This document shows positions 22,207 through 32,312 of a DNA stretch of 64,000 nt, in pieces. A program made the translations under genes and the position numbers. The first letter of the stretch is position 1; every line of letters begins with the position of its first letter. Below the pieces are notes generated by a model. That model saw nothing but the letters and a program-made list of their open reading frames with translations. It searched no databases and was not told where the DNA came from. Source of the DNA: Mauremys mutica (taxonomy: Eukaryota; Chordata; Testudines; Geoemydidae); assembly GCF_020497125.1 (NCBI RefSeq), contig NC_059084.1, positions 33,972,830 through 34,036,829 of the forward strand, given 5' to 3'.

Positions 22207-24520
22207 GAATCATAGAAGATTAGGGTTGGAAGACACCTCAGGAGGTCATCTAGTACAACCCCCTGCTCAAAGCAGGACCAACACCCACTAAATCTTTCCA
22301 GCCAAGACTTTGTCAAGCTGGTCCTTAAAAACCTCTAAGGATGGAGATTTCACCATCTCCCTAGGTAACCCATTCCAGTGCTTCACCACCCTCCTAGTGA
22401 AATAGTGTTTACTAATATCCAACTTAGACCATCCACACTGCCGCTTGAGACCACTGCTCCTTGTTCTGTCATCTGCCATCACTGAGAACAGCTGAGCTCC
22501 ATCCTCTTTGGAACCCCTCTTCAGGTAGTTGAAGGCTGCTATCAAATCCCCCTCACTCTTCTCTTCTGCAGAATAAACAAGCCCAGTTCCCTCAGCCTCT
22601 CCTCGTAAGTCATGTGCCCCAGTCCCCTGATCATTTTCGTTGCCCTCTGCTGGTCTTTCTCCTATTTGTCCACATCCTTTCTGTAGCGGGGGGCCCAAAA
22701 CTGGACACAATACTCCAGATATAGCCTCACCAGTGACAAATACAGGGGAATAATCACTTCCCTCCATCTGCTGGCAATGCTCTTGCTAATGCAGCCCAAT
22801 ATGCTTTTAGCCTTCTTGACAACAAGGGCACACTGTTAACTCATTTCCAGCTTCCCATCCACTGTAAGCCCCAGCTTCTTTTCTACAGAACTGCTGCTTA
22901 GCCAGTTGGTCCGCAGCCTGTAGCAGTGCATGGGATTCTTCCTTCCTAAGTGCAGGACTCTGCACTTGTCCTTGTTGAACCTCATCAAATTTCTTTTGGC
23001 CCAATCTTCCAATTTGTCTAGGTCATCTGGACCCTATCCCTACCCTCCAGTGTATCTATCTCTCCCAGCTTAGTGTTATCCACGAACTTGCTGAGGGTGC
23101 AATCCATCCCATCATCCAGATCATTAATAAAGATGTTGAACAAAACCGACCGCTGAGGCACTCCGCTTCATACCGACTGCCAACTAGATACCGAGCCATT
23201 GATCACTACCCATTGAGCCTGACGATCTAGCCAGCTTTTTATCCACCTTATAGTCCATTCATCCAGACCATACTTTTTTAACTTGCTGGCAAGAATACTG
23301 TGAGACTGTATCAAAAGCTTTGCTAAAGTCAAGGTATATCATGTTCACGGCTTTCCCTATATCCACAGAGCCAGTTATCTCATCATAGAAGGCAATCAGG
23401 TCGGTCAGGTATGACTTGCCCTTGGTGAATCCATGTTGACGGAACCTGATCAACTTCTTCTCCTCCAAGTGCTTCAAAATGGATACTTGAGGACCTGCTC
23501 CATGATTTTGCCAGGGACTGAAGTGAGGCTGACCGGTCCCCGGGTTCTCTTTCTTCCCTTTTGTAACTTTAGCGCCCTCATGACCAAGATGGAATCTGCT
23601 CTGCAGGCAGCTCTGGCCAGGAGACAGCGCATGCAGGAATGCAGCAGGGAAAATCCCTTCCACCCCATGGGCATCTGTTCCAACTCCCCCAGAGTGAACA
23701 CACACACCCACAGGAAAAGTATAATGGATTTAAGAAAGGGAAATATTTATTTACAGAGGGGTGAGAGGAGAAAAACAAGGGGAAATATAGGGGGAGCAGT
23801 AAAACAGGGTTGCATCCAAACCAAGGCCCCACAGGCCCGGTGGGAGCAGAGTCTGGAAGGGCAGACATGGAGCAATGTGTCTGCACACAGAGTTCGGGAG
23901 TCCTGAGCCAAGTTCCAGTCCAGTGGTGAGTCTTGGGTGCTCATGGTCATCTTCGGTGCCAGTGAACTTTCCCCAACAAACCCCTCCGGTGCCCTCTTCT
24001 GCCGCTCTCTGCAAAGCCACACAGAGCGACCACCTCCCAACTTAACTAGCTAGCAGCCTCCCTTCTTATTACCAGTGCAGAGTCACGAGCCCCAGTACTC
24101 ACATCACAGCCCTATGCAGCTCTGGGCAGCGTGATACTGGGTCCAGCTCCGGCCTGTCCTTCTCAGGCGATTCCTCCCTGGCACAGTGCTCCTCCTGGCT
24201 CCTGTCCTGGGGTGTCCCCGATTGGCCACCCCGTCCTTCCCAGGCTTCAGGCAGGTTCTCTGCTGCTTCACTTTGCGAGGGCCCGCGGGCTGCTGCCCCT
24301 CTCTCCTGGGGAGCTCCAGAGCCACACCCCCGAGTTTCCCTCCTTTCTCTCACTGCTCCCCCTCCCCCAAGGAAAAAGATTTAAAGGGGCCATGCTCTCT
24401 AAACCCCAAAGGGGTTACACTTTTTAAAAGATGGGCACTACATTAGCCTTTTTCCAATAGTCTGGGACCTCCCCCGATCGCCATGAGTTTTCAAAGATAA
24501 TGGCCAATGTCTCTGCAAGC
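22207..24520 (-). mobile_element. younger CR1 LINE, split by an LTR
   Basis: The 3' end lies at 22207 ('tcgtagaatcatagaagatt'). The copy runs through [18 protein letters not shown] 3' coding sequence, the C-terminal RT region, YLDFSKAFDTVS and [19 protein letters not shown], to 23561. After the LTR at 23562-24419 it resumes at 24420 ('aagatgggcactacattagc') to about 24520. Many frameshifts. The junction with the old CR1 is the same as in unit 4, so this insertion also predates that duplication. Confidence 0.88.
23562..24419 (-). mobile_element. solo LTR (endogenous retrovirus-like)
   Basis: An 858-bp block with inverted TGTAAC...GTTACA ends is inserted in a CR1. A 4-bp duplication CTTT is at 23558-23561 and 24420-24423, and the CR1 reads continuously once the block is skipped. 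A TTTATT near 23747 gives AATAAA on the minus strand, which fixes the likely orientation. No internal viral genes remain, as expected for an LTR-LTR recombination product. A 4-bp TSD fits ERV1-like or Gypsy-like families. Confidence 0.82.
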
Positions 24521-24564
24521 ACAATCTAAATCCTAAATCTAAATTCCACAGTAAGATCTAAATC

Positions 24565-25020
24565 CAATTTATCCATGTGTGCATGTGTGTGTGCATGTGT
24601 ATGTGTGTGTGCATGCGTATGCATGCATGAGCATGTGTGTGCACGTGTGCATGCATTCACATAAGTATGTGTGCATCGTGTGTGTATGTGTGCATGTGCA
24701 TGCATATATGTGTGCGTGTGTGTGTGCTTTTTTTGCATATGGGTGCATGTTGATGTGTGTATCTTGTCCACATGTATGCATGTGTGTGTGTGCATCCACA
24801 TGTGCATGTGTGTGTGTGCACATGCGTATGTGTGTCTGGGGAAGTGGGCCTGTGCGTATGTGTTAATGTACCTATGCATGTGTGCATGTATGTGTGCATG
24901 TATATGTGAGTGTATATGTGCGCGCATATGTGTGTGCCTGCATGTGTGTGCGCATGTGTGTGTTTGCATATGCGTGCATGTGCATATGTGTGTGTGTATA
25001 AATGTATGTGTGTGTGTGTA
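24565..25020. repeat. long (TG)n/(TGCATG) microsatellite, unit 2
   Basis: About 455 bp of interrupted TG repeats with CATG and TATG variants, ending at the 'tatctagaagtctc' landmark. Units 1 and 3 have only some 25 bp of TG repeat at this point (13909, 40955); unit 4 has a comparable 435-bp tract. The His/Thr-rich and Cys/Val-rich open frames here are artefacts. Confidence 0.95.
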
Positions 25021-25246
25021 TCTAGAAGTCTCTCACCCTACAATAAATGGATACCCAGTGTTCCAGCTGAGTCCATTTTGCCTGCACCCTCTCACTGAGC
25101 ACAATCGCGGGTCTTTGTCTCAACTCTGAGCATCCACAAGTTCAAGTCTCCCACCAGCCCAGTGACACCCACCTGTGGAATCTGATACAGGCCCTAAAAA
25201 GACTGTGGTCCCAGGTTTTGAGAGGTCTTTCCCAGGGCTGTCAGAG

Positions 25247-25645
25247 CAGTGGTTCTCAACCAGGGGCACGTGTAGCCTGGGTGTACGCAGGGGTTTTCCA
25301 GGGGGTACATCAGCTCATCTAGGGATTTTCCAACAGGCTACAGAAAAAGCACAAGCAAAATTCATACAAACTAAAATTTCATGCAGTGACTTGTATATTC
25401 TGATCTATAGACTATACACTGACATGTAAGTACAATCTTTATATACCAATTGATTTATTTCATAACTATATGGTAAAAATGAGAAAATCTGCAGTTTTCC
25501 AGTACCAGTGCGCTGTGACAGTTTTGTATTTTTATGTCTGATTTTGTGAGCAAGTAGTTTTTAAGTGAGGTGAAACTTGGGGATACGCAAGACAAATCAG
25601 ATTCCTGAAAGGGGTACAGTAGTCTGGAAAGGTTGAGTAACACTG
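25247..25645. mobile_element. hAT MITE downstream of OR, unit 2
   Basis: Orthologous to the MITE at 14173-14569. It starts CAGTGGTTCTCAACC, ends ..GGTTGAGTAACACTG, and has diverged flanking duplications TGTCAGAG / TGTAAAAG. It also carries TTTATT at 25454-25459 (AATAAA on the OR strand). Confidence 0.85.
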
Positions 25646-25742
25646 TGTAAAAGCAGGACACGAAGCCCAGTGAAGGTCAGGGAAACACAACCTGGGACTA
25701 TAGCAGGCTTTGGTTCAGTCTCTACCCCAACCCAAGTTATAT

Positions 25743-26718
25743 CTATTTTAACCCAAAGAAATTGACCGGTTCACATGGTCCAAGCATGAATTTCCTGCAA
25801 GCTTTCCTCGGGGCCTCCTGGACCACTTTGTTTCTCAGGCTGTAGATGAGGGGATTGACCGGGGAGTCAGGACGGTGTAGGCGACAGAGAGAACTGTCTT
25901 GAAGTTGCTCAGGATGTCGGTGGTTGGGAACATGTAGACAATCAGCAGAGTTGAGTAATAAATGCTCACCATGATGAGGTGGAAGGAGCATGTGGAAAAG
26001 GTCTTTTGCCTCCCGGTGGTGGACAGGATTCTCAGGATGGTGGCAATGATGCAGATGTAGGACATTATGATAAGTAGGAATGGGACCAGTGAGAAAAGGA
26101 AACTGAGTGTGAAAGCCAATGTTTCCATCAAGTGTGGGTCATTGCAGGAGAGATTTACAAGGGGTATAAAATCACAAAAGAAATGATCAATAACGTTGGG
26201 GCCACAGAATGTTAATTGTGTTATCGACAATGTTAATATGCCACCGCATAGGAAGCCACCTATCCAAGAGCCACCTGCAAGCTGGAGGCAGGCCCTGCCA
26301 CTCATATGGGCTGCATAGTGCAGCGGATTGCATATCGCTAAATACCGATCATAGGACATCGCTGACAGGAGAAGGCATTCTGTAACCACCAGAGAAGCAA
26401 AGAAATAATATTGTGTGACACACCCATTGAATGAAATAGTCCTGTCCCCAGTCAGGAGACTGGATGGCACCCTTGGCAGGACGGTGGAGGCGAGCAGGTC
26501 TCCAAGCAGGACAAGTTCTCCAGGAAGAAGTACATGGGCGTGTGAAGGTGCTGATCAGCCACAACTAGCGCAAAGTTCAGGATGTTCCTGGACACAGTTG
26601 AAATGTAGATGACGAGAAACAGCAGGAAGAAAAGAGTTTGTAGCTCAGGGAGATTACCAAATCCTACCAGGATGAATTCCGTGAGAACTGTTTGATTCCC
26701 CCGCTCTGGGTTCGCCAT
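25743..26718 (-). pseudogene. class II olfactory receptor pseudogene (OR unit 2)
   Basis: Closely related to the intact receptors: [15 protein letters not shown] start, VMSYDRYLAIC-like AMSYDRYLAICNPLHY, and PLIYSLRNKVVQEA end. It is broken twice by single-base deletions relative to unit 1: one near 26493 (after SCLETC, end of TM2) and one near 25862 (just before the TM7 block). The coding sequence therefore lies in three frames (26452-26727, 25835-26470, 25743-25991). The ancestral stop TAA has become GAA, adding nine residues before the next stop. KTFSTCSFHL replaces KAFSTCSSHL. The splice acceptor before the ATG is also missing its AG. Not expected to make a receptor. Confidence 0.92.
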
Positions 26719-27259
26719 GAGGTCCAATTAGGGGAAAGAAACCAACATTTACAATGGAATCTGAAGAGGATACATTTTCATCATGCTTTAGCATCAATTT
26801 AGTTGTATAAATATTCCATAAGGCCCCTCATCCTGTGGGACAGTGAAGAACCAAGACTCTGGAGGCAAATTTCCTATTTAGATCTTTGAGATTCCATTAT
26901 CACCCTCCTCCAGTCAGTTAAGAGATCGATGCAGACAGAAAACCACACACACCGTTGTGCATATTTATGTCAAAACTGGCAACACTGTTTTGCATTAGTC
27001 GTTTGTAACTTCGACAAGTGGTCCCCATGGCTCACCAAGGTGGACTGTGACTTCTTGCACTGCAAACATATTATCGGTTCAGATAATGGCCAGTAGGCTC
27101 TAGTGGACTCATCCAAGAGTGGGGACAGCAACCAACATGGTATCAAAGCAGATTACATTAGTTTTCATGAGGCAAGGTCCAGCCCTTTCCAGCTTTTATT
27201 CTTTTTCCATTTTTTGATGTTCTCCTGGACCTCTCCAGAGAGAGAGGGGGAGAGACATG
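26719..27259. other. unit-2 upstream region, unlike other units
   Basis: About 540 bp between the OR pseudogene and the Gypsy element. It does not match the AT-rich segment and GC-rich block found upstream of the other three ORs, so the local upstream region was replaced or deleted. Nothing recognisable otherwise. Confidence 0.45.
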
Positions 27260-27469
27260 TGTGGTGTTTAGATGTGCTTGTAATTATTAGAACTGGGAGC
27301 ACTGGCTGTTGGGAGTCTGAAAGGACAGGACACAGGAAGGAAGGGGGGAAGAGTTGAGGAGGCTGAGTGAGAGTTACAGAGGGCTCAGCAGCAGCTTGGT
27401 AAAGAGGTTTCCACTGTAAAAATAAAGTCCTGTTGAAGTTTGTTAGTACCTTGCCTGGTTGATATAACA
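27260..27469 (+). repeat. 5' LTR of Gypsy-type element
   Basis: Begins TGTGGTGTTTAGATG and ends ..TGATATAACA (TG...CA). It contains AATAAA at 27420 followed by a short R-like tract. It aligns to 29361-29554. The adjoining internal sequence 'tttggcgatgaggatgg' resembles the region just after the LTR in some Gypsy groups. Confidence 0.8.
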
Positions 27470-27477
27470 TTTTGGCG

Positions 27478-28387
27478 ATGAGGATGGATCTTCTGCCTCT
27501 GAAGCCACCTGCACCCTTTCTGCAAAACCCAGGTGAGCCTCCAATTGCTTTTACTGTCTGGATCCATATATTTAAGACTTATCTGCTTGCAATCGGTGCT
27601 ACAGAGATTTCTGAAGTGAGAAAGCGTGCTCTGCTAATCCACTGCCTTGGAGCAGAAGGGCAGTGAATATTTTACACTTTTCCCTTTAAAGATGATAAAT
27701 ATGAGACTGCACTCACTGCATTAAAGAACTTTTTTGTCCCAAAAGTGAATGTAGTAACTACAGATTTCGCCAGCGTGAGCAGAAACCAGGGGAGACTATA
27801 ATGCAGTATATTGCTTCCCTGGGGAGTCTGATTGTAACGTGTGACTTTGGGAATATGGCAGATGAGATGACCAGCTCATTGAGAAAACAACCATGCTCCA
27901 TGTGGTTATTTCTAGAACCACAATTTACACTAGAAAAAGCAATAATCATTGCTACTCAGATTGAGTCAGCTACAGCTGAAGCCAAAATAATACAGAAAGC
28001 ACAGTCCAGGCTGTGACTCCTTTGCAGAAAAGTTCACTATCGCTGCAGACAAACAATTGCAAGAGGAAAACTAATAAAAAGCCACTGAATCAGCATATGC
28101 AAAATACAGTAAAAGCATGCTTTCACTGTGGATCCCCACAACACCTTGCAAGCTACACAGGATGTCCAGCAGAAGTAGCTCAGTGCAATCATTGCAAAAA
28201 GATTGGGCATTTATCTAAAGTATGTCACAGTAGCCAGTTCAGTCAACAGGTGCATGCAGTTACAATACCAGATGTTACTGTGCTGAGTGTGGAGAAAATC
28301 ACTACTGATTCTTGCAAGCATACCGGGCTACACAACATACCACAACGCAAAGATCACCCGCAGAGTTACTGCATGGGAAACAGATGA
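27478..28387 (+). pseudogene. Gypsy gag remnant with zinc knuckles
   Basis: Three consecutive frames cover a gag-like protein. The first (27472-27666) has FTVWIHIFKTYLLAIGA and a RALLIHCLG motif. Next is a capsid-like stretch (27700-28016) with the FRQR.QKPGETIMQYIASL pattern. The third (28013-28387) has two CCHC-type knuckles, CFHCGSPQHLASYTGC and CNHCKKIGHLSKVC. Frame changes and an early stop after LGAEGQ show decay. Gag would package element RNA. The order and knuckle spacing fit Ty3/Gypsy elements of animal genomes. Confidence 0.75.
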
Positions 28388-28450
28388 ATACTAAACTGAA
28401 CATTGCTGGATTGTTAAAGGCACGACCTGATACCCCAAAATGAGGATGAG

Positions 28451-28760
28451 GTGAGAAAAACAGTTGAACAGAACCAAGCAAAGTATAAGGTGTTCACAGA
28501 GAAGCGGCAGGGTGCTAAGGAACCAAAGTTTGAGTGTGGTTCCTTTGTTAGAATACGAAAAACTGAAATTTTACGCAAAGGGGACCATAAATTCACAGCT
28601 CCTCTTAAAATCATAGAGAAGAGACCTTACACCTATCGACTTTCTGATGGGTGGGTATGGAATGCTTCTTATCTTGCACCTGCCTATGTACCAAGAGGAG
28701 ATTATACCAACACCCAGTCTGCATTGGATGACTTCATCATAGAACCAACACAACAAGACA
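28451..28760 (+). pseudogene. Gypsy integrase C-terminal remnant
   Basis: An open frame encodes the SH3-like tail typical of Gypsy integrases: FECGSFVRIRKT, KFTAPLKIIEKRPYTYRLSDG, then NASYLAPAYVP. It follows gag after a short gap, so protease, reverse transcriptase, RNase H and the integrase core are all deleted. The frame continues only because a GC-rich MITE is inserted just downstream. Confidence 0.7.
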
Positions 28761-28806
28761 TTGTACTGGAACCGGGGCTTGTGAGACGGCCTGTCAGACC
28801 CAGACG

Positions 28807-29195
28807 CACGGCCGTCTCCAGACCCCAGCGTGCCAAGCGCGCGCTTGGGGCGGCATTTTGCCGGCAGGGCGGCAGGCGGGTCCGGCGGACCTTCCGCAGT
28901 CATGCCTGTGGGAGGTCCACCGGAGCCGCGGGACCAGTGGACCTCCCGCAGACATGACTGCGGACGGTGCGCTGGTCCCGCGACTCGGGTGAACCTCCCA
29001 CAGGCATGACTGCGGATGCTCCACCGGAGCAGCGGGACCAGCGAACCCTCCGCAGCTGCGGGAGGTCCACTGGAGCCGCGGGACGAGCGGACCCTCCGCA
29101 GTCATGCCTGCGGGAGGTCCTCTGGTCCCACGGCTCCAGTTCAACTCCAACAGGCATGACTGCTTGGGGCGGCCAAATTCCTAGAGCCACCCCTG
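28807..29195 (+). mobile_element. hAT MITE in the Gypsy element, exact 8-bp TSD
   Basis: A 389-bp GC-rich element with imperfect ends (CACGGCCGTCTCCAG / the right end reverse-complements to CAGGGGTGGCTCTAGG) and identical CCCAGACG at 28799-28806 and 29196-29203. The interior has repeated palindromic units ('ggaggtccaccggagccgcg', 'ggaccagcggaccctccgca'). Same family as 37939-38262, with ends also like 33855-34111. Confidence 0.88.
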
Positions 29196-29360
29196 CCCAG
29201 ACGACCACCTGTGTGGACTAAAGACTATGTTATGTAGTATCTACAGTGTTTCCAGTGCAATATTTCTGCCAATAGTATAGTGTCCTGTTTCCTATTTGTT
29301 CCTGTGGTTAGAACCACAATGTTTATTTTAATTGGGAGAGTTTCTTAAGAGAGGAGGGAA

Positions 29361-29554
29361 TGTGGTGTTTAGATGTTGCTTGTAATTATTAGAACTGGGA
29401 GTACTGGCTGTTGGGAGTCTGAAAGGACAGAAAACAGGAAGGAGCGGGGTATTTGTTGAGGTGGCTGAGTGAGAGTTACAGAGAGTGTAGCAGCAGCTTG
29501 ATAAAGAGGTTTCCACTGAAAAAATAAAGTCCTGTTGAAGTTTATTAGTACCTT
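29361..29554 (+). repeat. 3' LTR of Gypsy-type element
   Basis: Aligns with the 5' LTR from TGTGGTGTTTAGATG to 'ttagtacctt', including AATAAA at 29523; the last 15 or so bases are missing. A purine-rich tract precedes it, as expected for plus-strand priming. Confidence 0.8.
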
Positions 29555-30562
29555 CCCAACTGAGCTCTTGAATCACAAACTGATGCCAAATTTACACTTC
29601 ACTCCCCTTACAGTTTCCTTTGCCAGCATCACAACCACTGTAGTGTTTCAGTCACCTTCCTTCAGAAACACTCACCAAGTGAATCTCATTTTGTTTCTGT
29701 CTGCAATTGAGTTGTTCCTCAGTCCTGCAGTGAGTTTGCTTTCGCTCCCCGCTGGTGTTGTCTGCCACCGTGATTAACTTCACGTTCCGGATGAAGGGGG
29801 ATTATGAACTTGCACAGAACCAACAACCCAATGATCTTACTCCCCAAACAGCTGCTCCCCACTCCCCAAATAGCTGCTCCCCACTCCCTGATTGCTCTGT
29901 TTTAATGCTATTTTATCCAACACCCCGGTCCCCCAGCTCATGGCTTCGCTCTCTGTTATTGAATCCCACTGGTTTTGGAAACTGAGCCACTCAGCCAGCC
30001 ACATGGTAGCGCCAGTAGAGAAGGCAAACGGATATTTTCAAACAGTGTCCTAGTGATACAAAGTGTCCAACACTGTGTAACACCTGAACATGTCACATCA
30101 GTGCAACCCTGTCAGCCACTGTATAATTCCATTGACAATAATGATACGTGTGTGATAAGATTTATTTTTACAGCCTCTCAATCCTCTGTGTGGCTCATTT
30201 TCCCCAGGCGTTCTAGACAGTCCCATCTGGCAGGGGGTTTTAAGACTGCACAGCTCCCTGCCTTGCACAGGGAGGTCTCCAGCACGCCAGTCTGTCTAAT
30301 GCCCAGCACCGCTGCATTGCTTTCATGCCAAGGGTGATGAACAGGTATTGCCAACTTTTATGAGTTACCACATAGCACATTTATTTTCAAGGTGAAAGCA
30401 TTACAGAGGAACAGATCTTTAAAAGACAAGAAATAGATTTAAAACAAACATCAAACACAGCAGGTGTCACCCAGCAGCCTTATGGAGCCCAAGTGGGGGT
30501 AAAGTCTTCTTTGCACCCCCTTCACCCCATATAGGACAGAGATCCTGTCCATTTCTGTGTTT
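29555..30562. other. no gene recognised
   Basis: About 1 kb of sequence without recognised exons. A small direct repeat 'agctgctccccactcccc' occurs around 29850-29890. No transposon ends identified. Confidence 0.35.
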
Positions 30563-30732
30563 CATAGGGCTGGTCTACACTTAAATCTTACCTCAGTTTA
30601 GCTACATCACTCTGGGCTGGGGACAATTTTACGCCTTCTGCGACGTAGTCAAGTTGACCTCCCCCGCGCACCACAGTAGACGCCACTAGGTTGAGGAAAC
30701 AATTCTTCTGTTGACCGAGTGTCACTGTGCCT
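30563..30732. mobile_element. Harbinger-type MITE fragment
   Basis: 'agggctggtctacactt', 'tagctacatcactctggg' and 'cgacgtagtcaagttgacct' match the pattern of abundant turtle MITEs with GGGCTTGTCTACACT-like ends. The other end is not seen; the copy is truncated by the LTR-like block. Confidence 0.6.
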
Positions 30733-30734
30733 CC

Positions 30735-31525
30735 ATGGGTCACAACTGAGAATACCAAATGCAGGACAAACTGCTGAGAAATAGGGCAGACACATCCCAA
30801 AACTGGTGGTTATTCTCCCATAAGATATACCAATTCACCAACAAAATAAACTGCTGTCTCACCACACTGGCTAATAAGAAGTCCGAAAAGCAGTTTTCTT
30901 AGGCATTCCAGTCCTTGTACCACCACCAAAACACTAGATGTAATGAGGAGAGGTTATTTAAACCAATTTCATGAAACAAAAGGGTTCTTCTAATCCCAAA
31001 GGACCAGCCACACACCCAGGTCAATATATAACTCAGATTTTACCCAATAATCACGCTGTGGCCAATCCTTTAGCATCTAAAATCTAAAGGTTTATTTATA
31101 AAAAGAAAGGAGGAAAGGTGAGAGTTACAATTGGTTAAAGGAATCAAATACATACAATAAATGCAAAGTTCTTGGACCAGGCTTGTAGCAGTGGTGGAAT
31201 AAACTGCTGGCTTGTTAAGTCTCTGGTTGCTTCTGAATCACTGGATGATCCTCAGTCCCTTGGATAGAATGGTCCCATTAGTACAAGTTCATCATAGTCC
31301 AGAGGTAGGAGCAGGAAAGAGGCCAATACTCAAAACTTCAGATACAAAAATGAGACACTCATACAAATAACACAATCATATTCAGCAAATCCTCACTTTC
31401 CTATTGACAGCTTTCTTGACACACTTCGTATAAAATTTGTTGCAATTGTATATGAGTGGTAACAACAATGATCTACATGGTCATAATTTAATCAAATAAC
31501 ATCACACTCCACCTGTCGGGGAGGA
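30735..31525 (-). mobile_element. LTR-like block (endogenous retrovirus-type)
   Basis: About 790 bp resembling an LTR family common in turtle genomes ('ggcattccagtccttgtacc', 'gtggccaatcctttagcatc'), with TTTATT near 31092 (AATAAA on the minus strand). No gag/pol/env and no clear target duplication. Identification rests on memory of the family pattern. Confidence 0.45.
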
Positions 31526-32169
31526 GGATTTACTACAGAGATAGGAAAATCTATTCAGTCGCTGGAGTAAGTGTCTGCATGAACATTAGAACATAAGAAC
31601 GGCCATACTGGGTCAGAAAAAAGGTTCATCCAGCCCAATATCCTGTCTACTGACAATGGCCAATGCCAGGTGCCCCAGAGGGAGTGAACCTAACAGGTAA
31701 TGATCAAGTGATCTCTCTCCTGCCGTCCATCTCCACCCTCTGACAAACAGAGGCTAGGGACACCATTCCTTACCCAGACTGGCTAGTAGCCATTAATGGA
31801 CTTAACTGCCATGAATGTATCCAGTTCTTTTTTAAACGCTGTTATAGTACTAGCCTTCACAACCTCCTCAGGCAAGGAGTTCCATAGGTTGACTGTGTGC
31901 TTTGTGAAGAAGAACTTCCTTTTATTTGTTTTAAATCTGCTTCCCATTAATTTCATTTGATGGCCCTTAGTTCTTATATTATGGGAAGAAGTAAATAACT
32001 TTTCCTTATTCCCTTTTTCCACACCACTTAGGATTTTATATACCACTATCATATCCCCTCTTAGTCTCCTCTTCTCAAAGCTGAAAAGTCCTAACCTCGT
32101 TAATCTCTCCTCATACTGGACCTGTTCCAACCCCCAATCATTTTAGTTGCCTTTTTCTGAACCTTTTCC

Positions 32170-32312
32170 AATGCCAGATGAAGGGACCACCTCTGTATGC
32201 AGTATTCAAGATGTGGGCATACCATGGATTTATATATAAATATTCCAATGCCTGAGATGAGGGGGCCACATCTGTACGCAGTATTCAAGATGTGGGCGTA
32301 CCATGGATTTAT
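32170..32312. repeat. short tandem duplication inside the LINE
   Basis: Two successive copies of a roughly 75-bp segment ('cagtattcaagatgtgggca' / 'cagtattcaagatgtgggcg' then 'taccatggatttat'). It adds extra sequence to the reverse transcriptase C-terminal region of this copy only. Confidence 0.8.

Larger units (their letters stand above)
12908..24560 (-). repeat. OR tandem duplication unit 1
   Basis: First copy of the repeated OR block. Shared landmarks: 'gcccagaac.cagcc' 3' flank (12960; also 39610, 49470); 'cacaaagctcccactttagg' (13406; also 50296, 63930); 'tatctagaagtctc' (13930; also 25020, 51256; 40970 diverged); OR gene; GC-rich block; MIR relic; old CR1. Limits are approximate because each copy carries private insertions. 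Confidence 0.75.
27260..29554 (+). mobile_element. internally deleted Ty3/Gypsy retrotransposon
   Basis: LTR, decayed gag, integrase tail, MITE insertion, polypurine tract (29347-29360, 'aagagaggagggaa') and 3' LTR in order. Most of pol is gone, so the copy could move only if mobilised by a relative. The two LTRs differ at several positions, so the insertion is not recent. The flanks do not show a clean target duplication, and the 3' LTR appears trimmed after 'ttagtacctt'. Confidence 0.8.

Noticed and set aside
22807..24520. CRISPR-like or satellite array suspected from repeated CR1 words
   Set aside because: Repeats are dispersed CR1 copies with no regular spacing or spacers.
24526..25129. 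His/Thr-rich and Cys/Val-rich open frames (up to 152 codons)
   Set aside because: They are translations of a (TG)n microsatellite in every frame.
28571..29221. Minus-strand frames of 110-118 codons with repeated [14 protein letters not shown] peptides
   Set aside because: The repetition comes from palindromic units of the MITE at 28807-29195.
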